Below are positions 1-8,581 of a stretch of DNA of 27,482 bases, piece by piece. The stretch lies in NCBI GenBank assembly GCA_964484515.1, contig CAZAGT010000020.1, positions 1 to 27,482 on the forward strand, given 5' to 3'. The DNA is from CAZAGT01 sp964484515 (lineage in GTDB: Bacteria > Desulfobacterota > DSM-4660 > Desulfatiglandales > HGW-15). Within the stretch, counting starts at the first letter, position 1. Every line of letters starts with the position of its first letter. A program made the translations under genes and the position numbers. Below the pieces are notes generated by a model. It did not search any database, was not told the DNA's origin, and worked only from the letters and a program-made list of their open reading frames with translations.

Positions 1-2192
1 CCCCTGGCCTGCGTCCGGTACGCGTCGGTCCTGGTCCTCTTGCCGTAGCCGTTCTGGGTCACAGTCAAGATCGTTGCCCCCTCGTCGAGAACCTCCATCC
101 CGACCACTTCATCCGACGGCTCCATCCGGATCCCAATATTCCCCGCACTCACCCGACCCATACTCCTCAGATCCGATTCGGGAAATCGGATCGACTTTCC
201 GTTCTTGGTCGTCAAGAAGATATCCTGTTCCCCATTCGTGAGGCGCACGGTCATCAGTTCGTCTTCCGCGTTTATCTTCAAGGCTACGATCCCCGCTGAT
301 CTCGGTCGACTGTATGAAAGCAGATCGGTCTTCTTTACCAGGCCCTTCTTGGTGGCCATCACGAGGTATTTGCCCTCCTCGAAATCCCTCACGGAGAGAG
401 TCGTGGCCACCCGCTCCCCTCTTTTCAAGTCCAGAAGGTTTACGATCGCCTTTCCGCGTGACATCCGACCGCCCTCGGGAATCTCGTGGACCTTCTTCCA
501 GTACACCCGGCCCTTGTTCGTGAAAAACATCAGGTAATCGTGAGAGGAAGCCACAAAGAGCAATTCGACGAAGTCCTCCGCTTTGGGCCTTGCGCCGGTC
601 AACCCTTTGCCGCCACGACGTTGGGCCCTATACAGACTAATCGGGTTCCGCTTGATGTAGCCGGCATGGCTGATGGTGACGACCATGTCTTCCTCGGCAA
701 TGAGGTCCTCGACGTCGATATCTTCGGCTTCCTCGAGGATCTCCGTTCGCCGCTCATTGCCATGCTTCTCCTTGATGGCCTCCATCTCCTCTTTGATCAT
801 CTGCAAAACCATCGTCGGACTTCCCAATATGGCCTTGAACCGTGAGATGTTCTTGAGCACCTCCTCATATTCCGTCTTGATCTTCTCTCGTTCCAATCCC
901 GTCAAGCGCTGCAATCTCATGTCCAGAATGGCCTGCGACTGCACGTCGGAGAGCTCGAATTCAGACATCAATCGGGTCTTGGCAACCTTGGCATCAGACG
1001 AGGACCGGATGAGCTCGATGATATCGTCAAGAGAATCCAGGGCCTTTTTCAGCCCCTCCAGGATGTGGGCCCTTTCTTCGGCCTTCCGAAGATCGTAGGT
1101 CGTCCTCCTGATGATGATCTCGCGACGATGAGCAATAAAATGCTCGAGGATTCGTTTGAGTGTCAGGACTTCGGGTCGCCCGTTAACGATCGCCAGGAAG
1201 ATGATACCGAAGGATACCTCCATCTGGGTGAACTTGTACAATCGATTTAGGATGACCAGGGCGTTGCCCTCCCGCTTGATGTCAATGGCTACGCGCATGC
1301 CGTCACGGTCGGATTCATCGCGAATATCGGAGATCCCTTCGATCTTCTTCTCCTTGACCAAGTCCGCGATCTTTTCAAGGAGCTTTGCCTTATTGACTTG
1401 ATAGGGTATCTCCGAAATCACGATCCTTTCGCGTTTCTTTCCCACCTTTTCAACAAAGGCCCGGGCCCTGATCTTAAAAATGCCCCGTCCCGTTTGGTAG
1501 GCCTCCGAGATCCCTTTACGGCCTTGGATAAATCCCGCCGTCGGAAAGTCCGGACCCGGCAGGATCGAAATCAGTTCTTCCAGATCGACGTCCGGCTCTT
1601 CGATCACCTTGATGATCGCATCGCAGACCTCGGTCAGATTGTGAGGCGGGATGTTGGTAGCCATGCCCACGGCAATCCCCGAAGCACCATTGACGAGTAG
1701 ATTTGGAATCGTCGTGGGCAGGATTACCGGCTCTAAGAGGCTGTCGTCATAGTTAGGTACGAAATCCACCGTTTCTTTGTCGATATCCGAGAGAAAATCC
1801 TGCGCCAGCTGTGTCATCCGCACTTCCGTATATCGCATGGCGGCGGGCGGGTCCCCATCAACCGACCCGAAATTGCCCTGACCGTCCACAAGCGGATACC
1901 GCATGGAGAAATCTTGGGCCATGCGGACAATGGTGTCGTATACGGCGGCGTCGCCGTGGGGATGGTATTTTCCGATCACATCCCCCACGACTCGCGCGGA
2001 CTTCTTGAAGGGCCGATTGAAGTAGTTTTTGAGGTCGTGCATACCGTAGAGGACGCGACGATGGACCGGTTTAAGGCCATCGCGAATATCCGGCAACGCC
2101 CTCCCTATGATGACGCTCATCGAATACTCGAGATAAGACTTCTTCATCTCATCTTCGATGTTGACGGCCAATGCCTTTATGTCTAACTCCAT
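1..2192 (-). CDS. gyrA: DNA gyrase subunit A, partial (C-terminus beyond window)
   Basis: Breakage-reunion subunit of DNA gyrase, which introduces negative supercoils together with GyrB. The reading frame opens at an ATG at 2190-2192 preceded by AAGGAG and runs off the left edge after 730 codons. Visible are the quinolone-resistance region (HPHGD-A-AVYDT around residues 77-87), the catalytic tyrosine in AAMRYTE (Tyr121) and the canonical GyrA box QRRGGKG (residues 524-530, bases 603-623). The box marks this as a gyrase rather than topoisomerase IV ParC. The C-terminal beta-pinwheel follows and is cut off by the window. The residue equivalent to E. coli Ser83 is Ala82; Asp87 is conserved as Asp86. 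It lies downstream of gyrB in the same direction, separated by 434 bp that hold an inverted-repeat element. Start and identity are secure; the end is not seen. Confidence 0.97.
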   Translation of the reverse strand, partial: MELDIKALAVNIEDEMKKSYLEYSMSVIIGRALPDIRDGLKPVHRRVLYGMHDLKNYFNRPFKKSARVVGDVIGKYHPHGDAAVYDTIVRMAQDFSMRYPLVDGQGNFGSVDGDPPAAMRYTEVRMTQLAQDFLSDIDKETVDFVPNYDDSLLEPVILPTTIPNLLVNGASGIAVGMATNIPPHNLTEVCDAIIKVIEEPDVDLEELISILPGPDFPTAGFIQGRKGISEAYQTGRGIFKIRARAFVEKVGKKRERIVISEIPYQVNKAKLLEKIADLVKEKKIEGISDIRDESDRDGMRVAIDIKREGNALVILNRLYKFTQMEVSFGIIFLAIVNGRPEVLTLKRILEHFIAHRREIIIRRTTYDLRKAEERAHILEGLKKALDSLDDIIELIRSSSDAKVAKTRLMSEFELSDVQSQAILDMRLQRLTGLEREKIKTEYEEVLKNISRFKAILGSPTMVLQMIKEEMEAIKEKHGNERRTEILEEAEDIDVEDLIAEEDMVVTISHAGYIKRNPISLYRAQRRGGKGLTGARPKAEDFVELLFVASSHDYLMFFTNKGRVYWKKVHEIPEGGRMSRGKAIVNLLDLKRGERVATTLSVRDFEEGKYLVMATKKGLVKKTDLLSYSRPRSAGIVALKINAEDELMTVRLTNGEQDIFLTTKNGKSIRFPESDLRSMGRVSAGNIGIRMEPSDEVVGMEVLDEGATILTVTQNGYGKRTRTDAYRTQAR

Positions 2193-2626
2193 CTCTTCTC
2201 CTTAAGCAATCCTCGTATGAAACTTCATGAAAGGAGATCTTTGCTCCCTTACCGCCCGGTCATGGGGGTCTCTTTTCAAAAACGAAACGTTCCCTGCTCG
2301 AACGAACGCTGAAGAAGCTTGCAAGCCGTTCGGCCCCGAGCTCACGGCCGAGGGGCAAGGCGGCCGGAGCAGATTCAGAGAATGGGCGAAGGCTGTCATT
2401 CCGGCCTATACCGCGCTGGCCCTCCGGACGCCTCGGAAAGCGCCTTGTGCTGAGACAATCCACTCAATTCCTCGTTTTTGAAAAGAGACCCCCACGGCCG
2501 GGCGAAGATATATTGAAATATCTGAAAATGCCAAATTCAAGCACTATCTTCATCAAGTTTCCCGGTCGATCAACCTGATCAATCCTGCGGCAAGCGGCCC
2601 GCCTGACTGGCGAATAAGTTGCCTCA
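2193..2626. other. gyrB-gyrA intergenic region, 434 bp
   Basis: This gap separates two genes that read in the same direction (minus). It is mostly filled by a 252-bp inverted-repeat element (2253-2504). Next to it, at 2506-2523, is a small A+T-rich hairpin with 6-bp arms (AGATAT/ATATCT, 6-nt loop). I find no convincing terminator after gyrB and no clear promoter for gyrA apart from its AAGGAG ribosome binding site. Short ORFs occur on both strands inside the element, but none has a convincing start signal or a protein family I recognise. Confidence 0.7.
2253..2504. repeat. 252-bp element with 33-bp terminal inverted repeats (MITE-like)
   Basis: The left arm 2253-2285 and the right arm 2472-2504 are reverse complements over 33 bases with two mismatches. 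The inner 22 bases (2264-2285 and 2472-2493) match perfectly. The enclosed 186 bp is G+C-rich and does not encode a recognisable protein. The form resembles a miniature inverted-repeat element or other short interspersed repeat; no clear target-site duplication is visible at the edges. In the gyrB-gyrA transcript the arms could pair into a long stem. Whether other copies exist in the genome cannot be seen here. Confidence 0.7.
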
Positions 2627-5017
2627 TTAGATGTCCAGGTCCGTGACCTCCAGGGCGTTGGCCTGGATGAACTCCCTCCGAGGGCCTACCTTTTCGCCCA
2701 TCAACGTTGTGAAGATATCGTGCGCTTCGACCGCATCCTCGATCTGCACCTTGAGAAGAGTTCGACGCTCCGGATCCATGGTAGTTGTCCACAGTTGCTC
2801 CGGATTCATTTCGCCAAGACCCTTGTACCTTTGGATGGTCAGGCCCTTCTTTCCCTTTTCCATGAGGACCGCGAGCAATTCTTCCGGATTCTCGATATAT
2901 CGCTTTTCGCCGTCGCTGGTAACACTGAAACGTCCCTTGTTCAACCGCCGGAAGTGCTTCGATACCTCTACCAGGCGCTTTAGCTCCGGCAGTGCCAGGA
3001 ACTCGCGGTTCACGACAAAGGTGCTCGATCCATTGCGTGCATCCGTCACCGAGAACTCAAAGTAACCCCCCTCCTCTGTGACCTGCACATCTTGCACACT
3101 GAACTCGTTTTCCTGTAATTGGGCAAAAAGCCGCTCCATAAACCCCTTTTCCTTAAAAAGACTCTTTTTATCGATTCCTTGCGAAACGAGCAATTCAATG
3201 AACCGGCGGTCGTATCCCTTCTTTACCAGCCGCTTCAGATTGTCGTAGAATGAGATCAGTCCCCGTATAACGGCGGCCAAGTCGTTGCCCTCAATAACTG
3301 TCCCGTCTTCATTGAGCACACTTTCTTTCTGACAAATTCGTTTGAGGATAAAATCGTTAAAGAGCTCTTCATCCTTAATGAAGCGCTCGTTTTTTGAATC
3401 TGACAAACGATAAAGCGGAGGCTGGGCTACAAAGAGATGTCCGTTTTCAATCAACTCCGGCATCTGTCTGAAGAAGAACGTCAACAGGAGCGTTCGGATA
3501 TGCGAACCGTCTACGTCCGCGTCCGTCATGATAATCACCTTATGATACCTGAGTGCGTTGATATCATATTCCTCTTCACCAATTCCCGTCCCGAGGGCGG
3601 CAATCATCGTCCGGATCTCCTCACTTCCGATCATTTTGTCGAAGCGGGCCTTCTCCACGTTCAGGATCTTCCCTTTCAGCGGCAGCACCGCCTGATTCCG
3701 CCGATCACGGCCCTGTTTCGCCGAACCACCGGCCGAATCGCCCTCAACAATAAATATCTCACTCTGGCTCGGATCGCTTTCCTGACAATCGGCAAGTTTT
3801 CCGGGCAAGGAGTAGTCAGCCAGAACGCTCTTCCGACGCGCAAGCTCTCGCGCCTTCCGCGCCGCCTCGCGAGCACGGGCCGCTTCAATGACCTTCGACA
3901 AGACGGCCTTGATCACTGACGGGTTTTCTTCAAAAAAACTGCTCAACCCCTCGTTCACGAGGTTCTCTACCAATCCCTTGACTTCACTATTGCCGAGTTT
4001 TGTCTTAGTTTGCCCCTCGAACTGCGGGTTGGGTAGCTTGACGCTAAGGACCGCGGTCAAGCCCTCTCGAACGTCCTCCCCACTGAGTTTCTCCTTGAAG
4101 TTTTTGGCCAAGGGAGAGTTTTGAAGGTACTGGTTTATGCTCCTCGTCAGGGCAGATTTGAAACCTATGAGGTGGCTTCCTCCCTCGCGCGTATTAATAT
4201 TGTTGGCGAACGTGAAGATATTCTCCTTGTAGGAATTGTTATACTGCAGCGCGATTTCCATGATGACGCGATTCTTTTCACCGGCAACATAGATCGGTTT
4301 GCGGTGTAAAGGTTCTTGATTCTTATTCAGAAATTCCACGAAGGAGCGTATCCCGCCCTCGTACATGAACTCCTTCTCTTTGCCCGACCGCTCATCGGAG
4401 ATTCGGATCTTTACTCCCTTTGTCAAGAACGACAGCTCACGCATCCTTCGCGCCAAGAGGTCAAAGTCAAACTCTCTTTTGCCAAAGATCCCTTCGTCAG
4501 GTAAGAAATGAATTTGAGTCCCGCGGCGATCCGAGTTCCCGGTCACCGTCAGATCGGTCTTCTTTACTCCCCGCTCATAACGTTGGGAGTAGATCTTGCC
4601 ATCCAGATGAACCTGGACCTCCAAAAACGTGGAGAGCGCATTGACGACAGAGACCCCCACCCCGTGGAGGCCGCCGGAAACCTTGTAGCTCTTATTGTCA
4701 AATTTGCCGCCCGAGTGAAGCTTGGTCATAACCACCTCCACTGCCGGCATCTGCTCAGTCTCATGCATCCCGACCGGGATCCCGCGACCATTATCCATCA
4801 CAATGACACTATTATCGTTGAGAATCTTGACATCGATGAGGTCACAAAACCCGGCCATAGCCTCATCGACACTGTTATCCACCACTTCATAGACCAAGTG
4901 ATGGAGTCCCTCGATAGAGGTATTGCCGATATACATCGCCGGCCGCATTCGGACGGCGGTCAGCCCTTCAAGGACCTTGATGTCGGCCGCACCGTAACTT
5001 GAATCCACATCCAGCAT
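2627..5017 (-). CDS. gyrB: DNA gyrase subunit B
   Basis: ATPase subunit of DNA gyrase, 796 aa, close to the roughly 800 aa of the proteobacterial long form. In order: a GHKL ATPase domain (EVVDNSVDEA, DNGRGIP, GGLHGVG within the first 130 residues), a transducer domain, and a TOPRIM domain with EGDSAGGSA (about residue 422), PLKGKILNVEKA and DADVDGSHI (about residue 497). It ends with the gyrase tail (QRYKGLGEMN, GPRREFIQ). The region between the TOPRIM motifs and the tail carries the extra domain of about 165 residues found in Gram-negative GyrB. The ATG lies 1 nt after the dnaN stop codon, with a GAGG inside the end of dnaN, which suggests translational coupling. recF, often found between these two genes, is absent. 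Confidence 0.98.
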   Translation of the reverse strand: MLDVDSSYGAADIKVLEGLTAVRMRPAMYIGNTSIEGLHHLVYEVVDNSVDEAMAGFCDLIDVKILNDNSVIVMDNGRGIPVGMHETEQMPAVEVVMTKLHSGGKFDNKSYKVSGGLHGVGVSVVNALSTFLEVQVHLDGKIYSQRYERGVKKTDLTVTGNSDRRGTQIHFLPDEGIFGKREFDFDLLARRMRELSFLTKGVKIRISDERSGKEKEFMYEGGIRSFVEFLNKNQEPLHRKPIYVAGEKNRVIMEIALQYNNSYKENIFTFANNINTREGGSHLIGFKSALTRSINQYLQNSPLAKNFKEKLSGEDVREGLTAVLSVKLPNPQFEGQTKTKLGNSEVKGLVENLVNEGLSSFFEENPSVIKAVLSKVIEAARAREAARKARELARRKSVLADYSLPGKLADCQESDPSQSEIFIVEGDSAGGSAKQGRDRRNQAVLPLKGKILNVEKARFDKMIGSEEIRTMIAALGTGIGEEEYDINALRYHKVIIMTDADVDGSHIRTLLLTFFFRQMPELIENGHLFVAQPPLYRLSDSKNERFIKDEELFNDFILKRICQKESVLNEDGTVIEGNDLAAVIRGLISFYDNLKRLVKKGYDRRFIELLVSQGIDKKSLFKEKGFMERLFAQLQENEFSVQDVQVTEEGGYFEFSVTDARNGSSTFVVNREFLALPELKRLVEVSKHFRRLNKGRFSVTSDGEKRYIENPEELLAVLMEKGKKGLTIQRYKGLGEMNPEQLWTTTMDPERRTLLKVQIEDAVEAHDIFTTLMGEKVGPRREFIQANALEVTDLDI

Positions 5018-5018
5018 C

Positions 5019-6134
5019 TCATATCCTCATTGGCATGATGAGTCCCAAGAAACCCTGATCGTCTTTCCCACTGATCAGACAAGGGCTCGCATTATCGATG
5101 AAACCGAGTTCCACTTCATTGCTCTCCATGACCTGTAGGACCTCAATGAAGTACTTACTGTTAAAACCGAGTTCCAACTTTTCGCCCTGGTATTCGATCG
5201 CCAAACGTTCCTGAGCGTCGCCCAACTCCGGATTGATCGAGACCAGTTCGATACCGTTATCTTCCAGGGTCACCTTGAGACCGCGGTAGGTCTCAGAGCT
5301 CAAAATAATCATTTTCTTCATACCATCCAAGAGCGTTGTCCGATCGATACGGATGTGGGACTTCAGCTTCTTGGGGATAACGGCGTTGTAGTCGGGGAAC
5401 TTACTCTCCAGCAGCCTGATCACCACGGTGCAATTCTCCCGTTTAGCAAGGCAGCTATTCTGCCTGAAGCCAACCTGTAGAAGACCTCCCTCGGAGGCGA
5501 GTTTATTGAGCTCGGCCAATCCCTTTTTGGGGATCATCACACCCCCATCCAACTTCAGATCCTCAATATGGTTGATCTCTCTATCGATCAAAGACAAGCG
5601 GTGCCCGTCGGTTGCTACCATTCTCAAGAATGTCTTTCCGCCTTGCGCGATCTTCTCGGTGAACACCCCGGAGAGCTTGAATCCGGCCTCTTCCATGGTC
5701 ACCGCATATATCGTCTTTTCGATCATCTCGCTCAGCTCATTGCCGTCAATCTCCACGGTAGCGATGCCTTCGGGCTCAACAAAGGCCGGAAACTCCTCCG
5801 GTGAAAGACACGCCAGGTTGTATTTGGCCTCCTCGTCGGCTATATGAACCCAGTTATTTTCCTTTTCCTTAATATATATTTTGGAACTTTTACTTTCCTT
5901 TAGAATCTCAAAAAGCTTTCTTCCGGAGATAGTGACGCTACCCGGTTGCTCGATTTCTGCGGAAAGCGTTTGCTGAATACTTATCTCGAGATCAGTCGCT
6001 GAAATGGTTATATCCGAACCCCCGGCAGACAGAAGGATCATCGAAAGGATGGGCATATTGCTTCTTTTCTCGATGATGCTTTGAACTCTGGATATAGCCC
6101 GATAGAGATCATCTCTCTCTACCCTGATTTCCAT
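5019..6134 (-). CDS. dnaN: DNA polymerase III beta subunit (sliding clamp)
   Basis: Ring-shaped processivity clamp that tethers DNA polymerase III and other replication and repair proteins to DNA. At 371 aa it is the usual length (E. coli 366). It begins MEIRVERDDLYRAISRVQ and ends with the typical LIMPMRI tail, which in the family forms part of the partner-binding pocket. The start is an ATG at 6132-6134 with a strong AGGAGG at 6140-6145, 5 nt upstream. It follows dnaA with a 233-bp gap, and its stop is 1 nt from the gyrB start, so dnaN and gyrB are very probably co-transcribed. Nothing in the sequence looks unusual. Confidence 0.98.
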   Translation of the reverse strand: MEIRVERDDLYRAISRVQSIIEKRSNMPILSMILLSAGGSDITISATDLEISIQQTLSAEIEQPGSVTISGRKLFEILKESKSSKIYIKEKENNWVHIADEEAKYNLACLSPEEFPAFVEPEGIATVEIDGNELSEMIEKTIYAVTMEEAGFKLSGVFTEKIAQGGKTFLRMVATDGHRLSLIDREINHIEDLKLDGGVMIPKKGLAELNKLASEGGLLQVGFRQNSCLAKRENCTVVIRLLESKFPDYNAVIPKKLKSHIRIDRTTLLDGMKKMIILSSETYRGLKVTLEDNGIELVSINPELGDAQERLAIEYQGEKLELGFNSKYFIEVLQVMESNEVELGFIDNASPCLISGKDDQGFLGLIMPMRI

Positions 6135-6367
6135 GTGTCCCTCCTAATAAAACTAATCTTTATAAATTCATAATAATAATAGGGCACGTTAGTTTGTCGA
6201 ATAGTGCTCTAGCTGCTTGAAATTAATCCATTTCTTTTCTAACGCCGTCGGGAGCAATGAGTCGATTTCAGCCTAGGTTCCTCGAATGAACCCCGACGTG
6301 GGCGCTTGGATCGGCTTCTTGTGCAGAAGCGAAGCCGGTTTGTTCAAAACGCGGTGGAATATGCGGG
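6135..6367. other. dnaA-dnaN intergenic region
   Basis: A gap of 233 bp between two co-oriented genes. The dnaN-proximal half (about 6146-6240) is A+T-rich. The dnaA-proximal half contains a perfect hairpin at 6314-6330 (GCTTCT, 5-nt loop, AGAAGC) that is not followed by a T tract, so it is a poor terminator candidate. I looked for DnaA boxes (TTATCCACA and close variants) on both strands and saw none, so there is no support for an origin here. Confidence 0.6.
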
Positions 6368-7681
6368 TTATCCGAGGAGATTTTCAACGCTCTTAAGATC
6401 ATCCCGAATTTCCCGATGCCGGTCCTTGTAACGCTCAATTCGGCGGACCGCATAAATAACCGTTGAGTGGTCTTTGTGGCCGAAACCGTCACCAATCTCC
6501 TTGAAGGAAAGGTCCGTGTACTTCCTCGCTAGATACATGGCGAGCTGGCGTGGATAGGAGTAAACTCTCTTCTTCTTGTTTGAGACGAGGTCGGCAACAG
6601 AGATATTGAAGTATCCAGCGGTCACGTTCTTGATATCTTCAATCGTAATGTCAATTCTTTCCTGTCCGTCGATAATGGATTTGACGGTAGATATATTCGT
6701 GTTCACTCGGTTCAAGGAGGCGTAGGCCTCAAGCCGTACGATGCTTTTGAGAAGTCTCTTGATATCGTGGTTTGATTTCGCCAGGAAAAAGACGACGTCG
6801 TCCGGTATATCGATTTGGCTTTCCTCGGAGTTCTTCTTGATAATGTTGACCTTGGTCTGATGATCCGGCGACTTGATTTCAGCAATCAGACCCCAGCCGA
6901 GCCGTGATCTCAGTTGTGGATTCATGCCTTTGAATTCGTTTGGGGGTCGGTCGCCTGTGATGACCAATTGCTTCTTTGAGCCAAATAACGAATTGAATAT
7001 ACATAGGAATTCTTCCTGGGTCCGCTTTCGGTTGACAAGCGAGTGGACATCGTCAAATAGGAGCATATCGAGATTACAATACTTGGTTCTGAACTCATGC
7101 AACTTGTCGCTCTTGATGGAACGAGTGAATTCGGACGTAAACTTATTCGACGAAAGATAGCAAACGGTTGAAGCAGGATCCCTGGCCAATACCCGGTTTC
7201 CAATCGAATGGAGGAGGTGGGTCTTACCAAGACTTCCTTGTGAAAAGATATATAAAGGATTGTACTGATCCGCCGGATGTTCGGAGATCGTCTGGGACGA
7301 AGACCACGCAAACCGGTTGCATCGACCCGTGACAAAACGATCAAAGGTCAACATGGGGTTCAGCCCGTTAGGAACATTTAGGGGTTGCCTCGGGGCCGTA
7401 TCGGTCTTAGAGGTATTGTCCCGGGTGCTCGCTCGATGATAGGTGAAGTGGATCTCTGTCGCCTTTCTAAGGATACCTTCGAATGATCCCTTGATGGCGG
7501 GGAGGTATTTATCATGCAACCAGTTGGCGATAAACTTGTTGGGCACAGAGATGACTGCCAGATCGTCTTGGAGATCTTCCAGGTGGGCCTGTGAAAGCCA
7601 GGTTCGATATTCTGACTTGGAAAGCTTGGAGCGCAAATCCTGCGTGATTCGGCGCCAAATTTCTTTTTTTTTTAGGGGCAT
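6368..7681 (-). CDS. dnaA: Chromosomal replication initiator protein DnaA
   Basis: AAA+ initiator that opens the replication origin, 437 aa. Domain I (IWRRITQDL onward) occupies roughly residues 1-80, followed by a short Ser/Thr-rich linker. The AAA+ core runs from about 110, with Walker B LLFDDVHSL and the TQEEF and LRSRL-GWGL signatures. Domain IV ends the protein, with PRQLAMYLAR and the DnaA-box recognition signature GHKDHSTVIYA. The Walker A loop reads SQGSLGKT (residues 147-154, bases 7220-7243) instead of a G-x4-GKT loop: Lys and Thr are kept but the first glycine is serine. The ATG at 7681 is followed by codons containing a run of ten A residues. The ribosome site is weak (GGTGGG). 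It diverges from cooC and heads the dnaA-dnaN-gyrB-gyrA series. Confidence 0.96.
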   Translation of the reverse strand: MPLKKKEIWRRITQDLRSKLSKSEYRTWLSQAHLEDLQDDLAVISVPNKFIANWLHDKYLPAIKGSFEGILRKATEIHFTYHRASTRDNTSKTDTAPRQPLNVPNGLNPMLTFDRFVTGRCNRFAWSSSQTISEHPADQYNPLYIFSQGSLGKTHLLHSIGNRVLARDPASTVCYLSSNKFTSEFTRSIKSDKLHEFRTKYCNLDMLLFDDVHSLVNRKRTQEEFLCIFNSLFGSKKQLVITGDRPPNEFKGMNPQLRSRLGWGLIAEIKSPDHQTKVNIIKKNSEESQIDIPDDVVFFLAKSNHDIKRLLKSIVRLEAYASLNRVNTNISTVKSIIDGQERIDITIEDIKNVTAGYFNISVADLVSNKKKRVYSYPRQLAMYLARKYTDLSFKEIGDGFGHKDHSTVIYAVRRIERYKDRHREIRDDLKSVENLLG

Positions 7682-7715
7682 CTACTGGAACCCACCATTA
7701 TTGCAAGCTATTTGA

Positions 7716-7744
7716 ATCTTAGAAGAATTAGGGTTGAATATCAA
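7716..7744 (-). promoter_or_regulatory. Putative sigma-70 promoter of dnaA
   Basis: On the minus strand TTGATA (7739-7744) and TAAGAT (7716-7721) are separated by exactly 17 nt. They match the -35 and -10 consensus at 5/6 and 4/6 positions. Transcription would start near 7709, giving a leader of about 28 nt before the dnaA ATG. It lies in the 101-bp region shared with the divergent cooC gene. Confidence 0.6.
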
Positions 7745-7782
7745 CTAAAATATCTATTGTCGGAGAGGGACAAGAGGAAGAT

Positions 7783-8544
7783 ATGACGTATTCGATCGCC
7801 TTAGCCGGAAAGGGCGGGACCGGCAAAACGACGATGGCCGGCCTGTTGGTTAGGTATCTGGTTGAAAACGAAAAGACACCGGTGCTCGCCGTCGATGCAG
7901 ATGCCAATGCAAACCTGAACGAAGTGCTCGGTTTGGAGGTGGAGGAGACGCTTGGCGAGGCACGTGAAGAGATGAAACGGGGCGTGGCAACGGGGTTGAC
8001 GAAGGACGTCTTTATGCGGATGAAGTTGGAGCAGGCCGTTGTGGAGAACAAAGGGTTCGACCTGGTCGTCATGGGGAGACCCGAAGGACCGGGTTGCTAT
8101 TGTGCCGCCAATACGCTGCTAACGACGTATCTTGACAGACTCATCGGCAATTACGCGTACGTGGTGATCGACAATGAGGCCGGCATGGAGCATTTGAGTC
8201 GTCTTACCACCAACAATATCGATCTCCTGTTGGTCGTATCCGACCCAACCCGCAGAGGGGTTCAGGCAGCCGGCAGGATCCTTGAGCTGACCGGCGAACT
8301 GAAGCTCAACATCAAACAGCACAAAGTCCTCGTGAATCAGGTCAAGGAAGACCAGGTAGCTGGGATCAGCGCCTTACTCGAGCAACAGGGTCTGGACCCT
8401 GTTGGAGTCGTGCCGGAGGATGATCAGATCGTGGACTTTGACCTTCAGGGGCGTCCGACCATCGAGTTAGGCGGCACCAGTACGGCCCTAAAGGCTGCCT
8501 TTCAAATCTTCGATCGGATCTTCAATGGGAATACAATATCTTGA
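7783..8544 (+). CDS. cooC: CooC/AcsF-type nickel-insertion ATPase
   Basis: P-loop ATPase of the MinD/SIMIBI group that loads nickel into CO dehydrogenase and/or acetyl-CoA synthase, 253 aa. The deviant Walker A GKGGTGKTT lies at residues 9-17. The family's metal-binding CxC motif is present as G-C-Y-C (Cys105 and Cys107), and a Walker B-like segment reads YVVIDNEAG. The start is an ATG at 7783 with GAGG upstream. It is the first gene of the plus-strand acetyl-CoA synthase cluster and diverges from dnaA. No CODH catalytic subunit is present in the window, so its local client is probably AcsB (the AcsF role), although a distant CODH is equally possible. A weak terminator-like hairpin follows. 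Confidence 0.92.
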   Translation: MTYSIALAGKGGTGKTTMAGLLVRYLVENEKTPVLAVDADANANLNEVLGLEVEETLGEAREEMKRGVATGLTKDVFMRMKLEQAVVENKGFDLVVMGRPEGPGCYCAANTLLTTYLDRLIGNYAYVVIDNEAGMEHLSRLTTNNIDLLLVVSDPTRRGVQAAGRILELTGELKLNIKQHKVLVNQVKEDQVAGISALLEQQGLDPVGVVPEDDQIVDFDLQGRPTIELGGTSTALKAAFQIFDRIFNGNTIS

Positions 8545-8581
8545 CGATGTAGAGTAGATGACACTACATATTGAGCTCTAA

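Noticed and set aside
2202..2481. Small proteins encoded within the gyrB-gyrA inverted-repeat element
   Set aside because: Frames exist on both strands but span the repeat arms, lack convincing ribosome sites and show no family; they look like by-products of the repeat.
2553..2792. A 79-aa minus-strand frame overlapping the end of gyrB
   Set aside because: It is mostly an alternative frame inside gyrB and has no independent support.
2785..2793. DnaA box TTGTCCACA inside gyrB
   Set aside because: A single near-match within a conserved coding region with no clustering; expected by chance.
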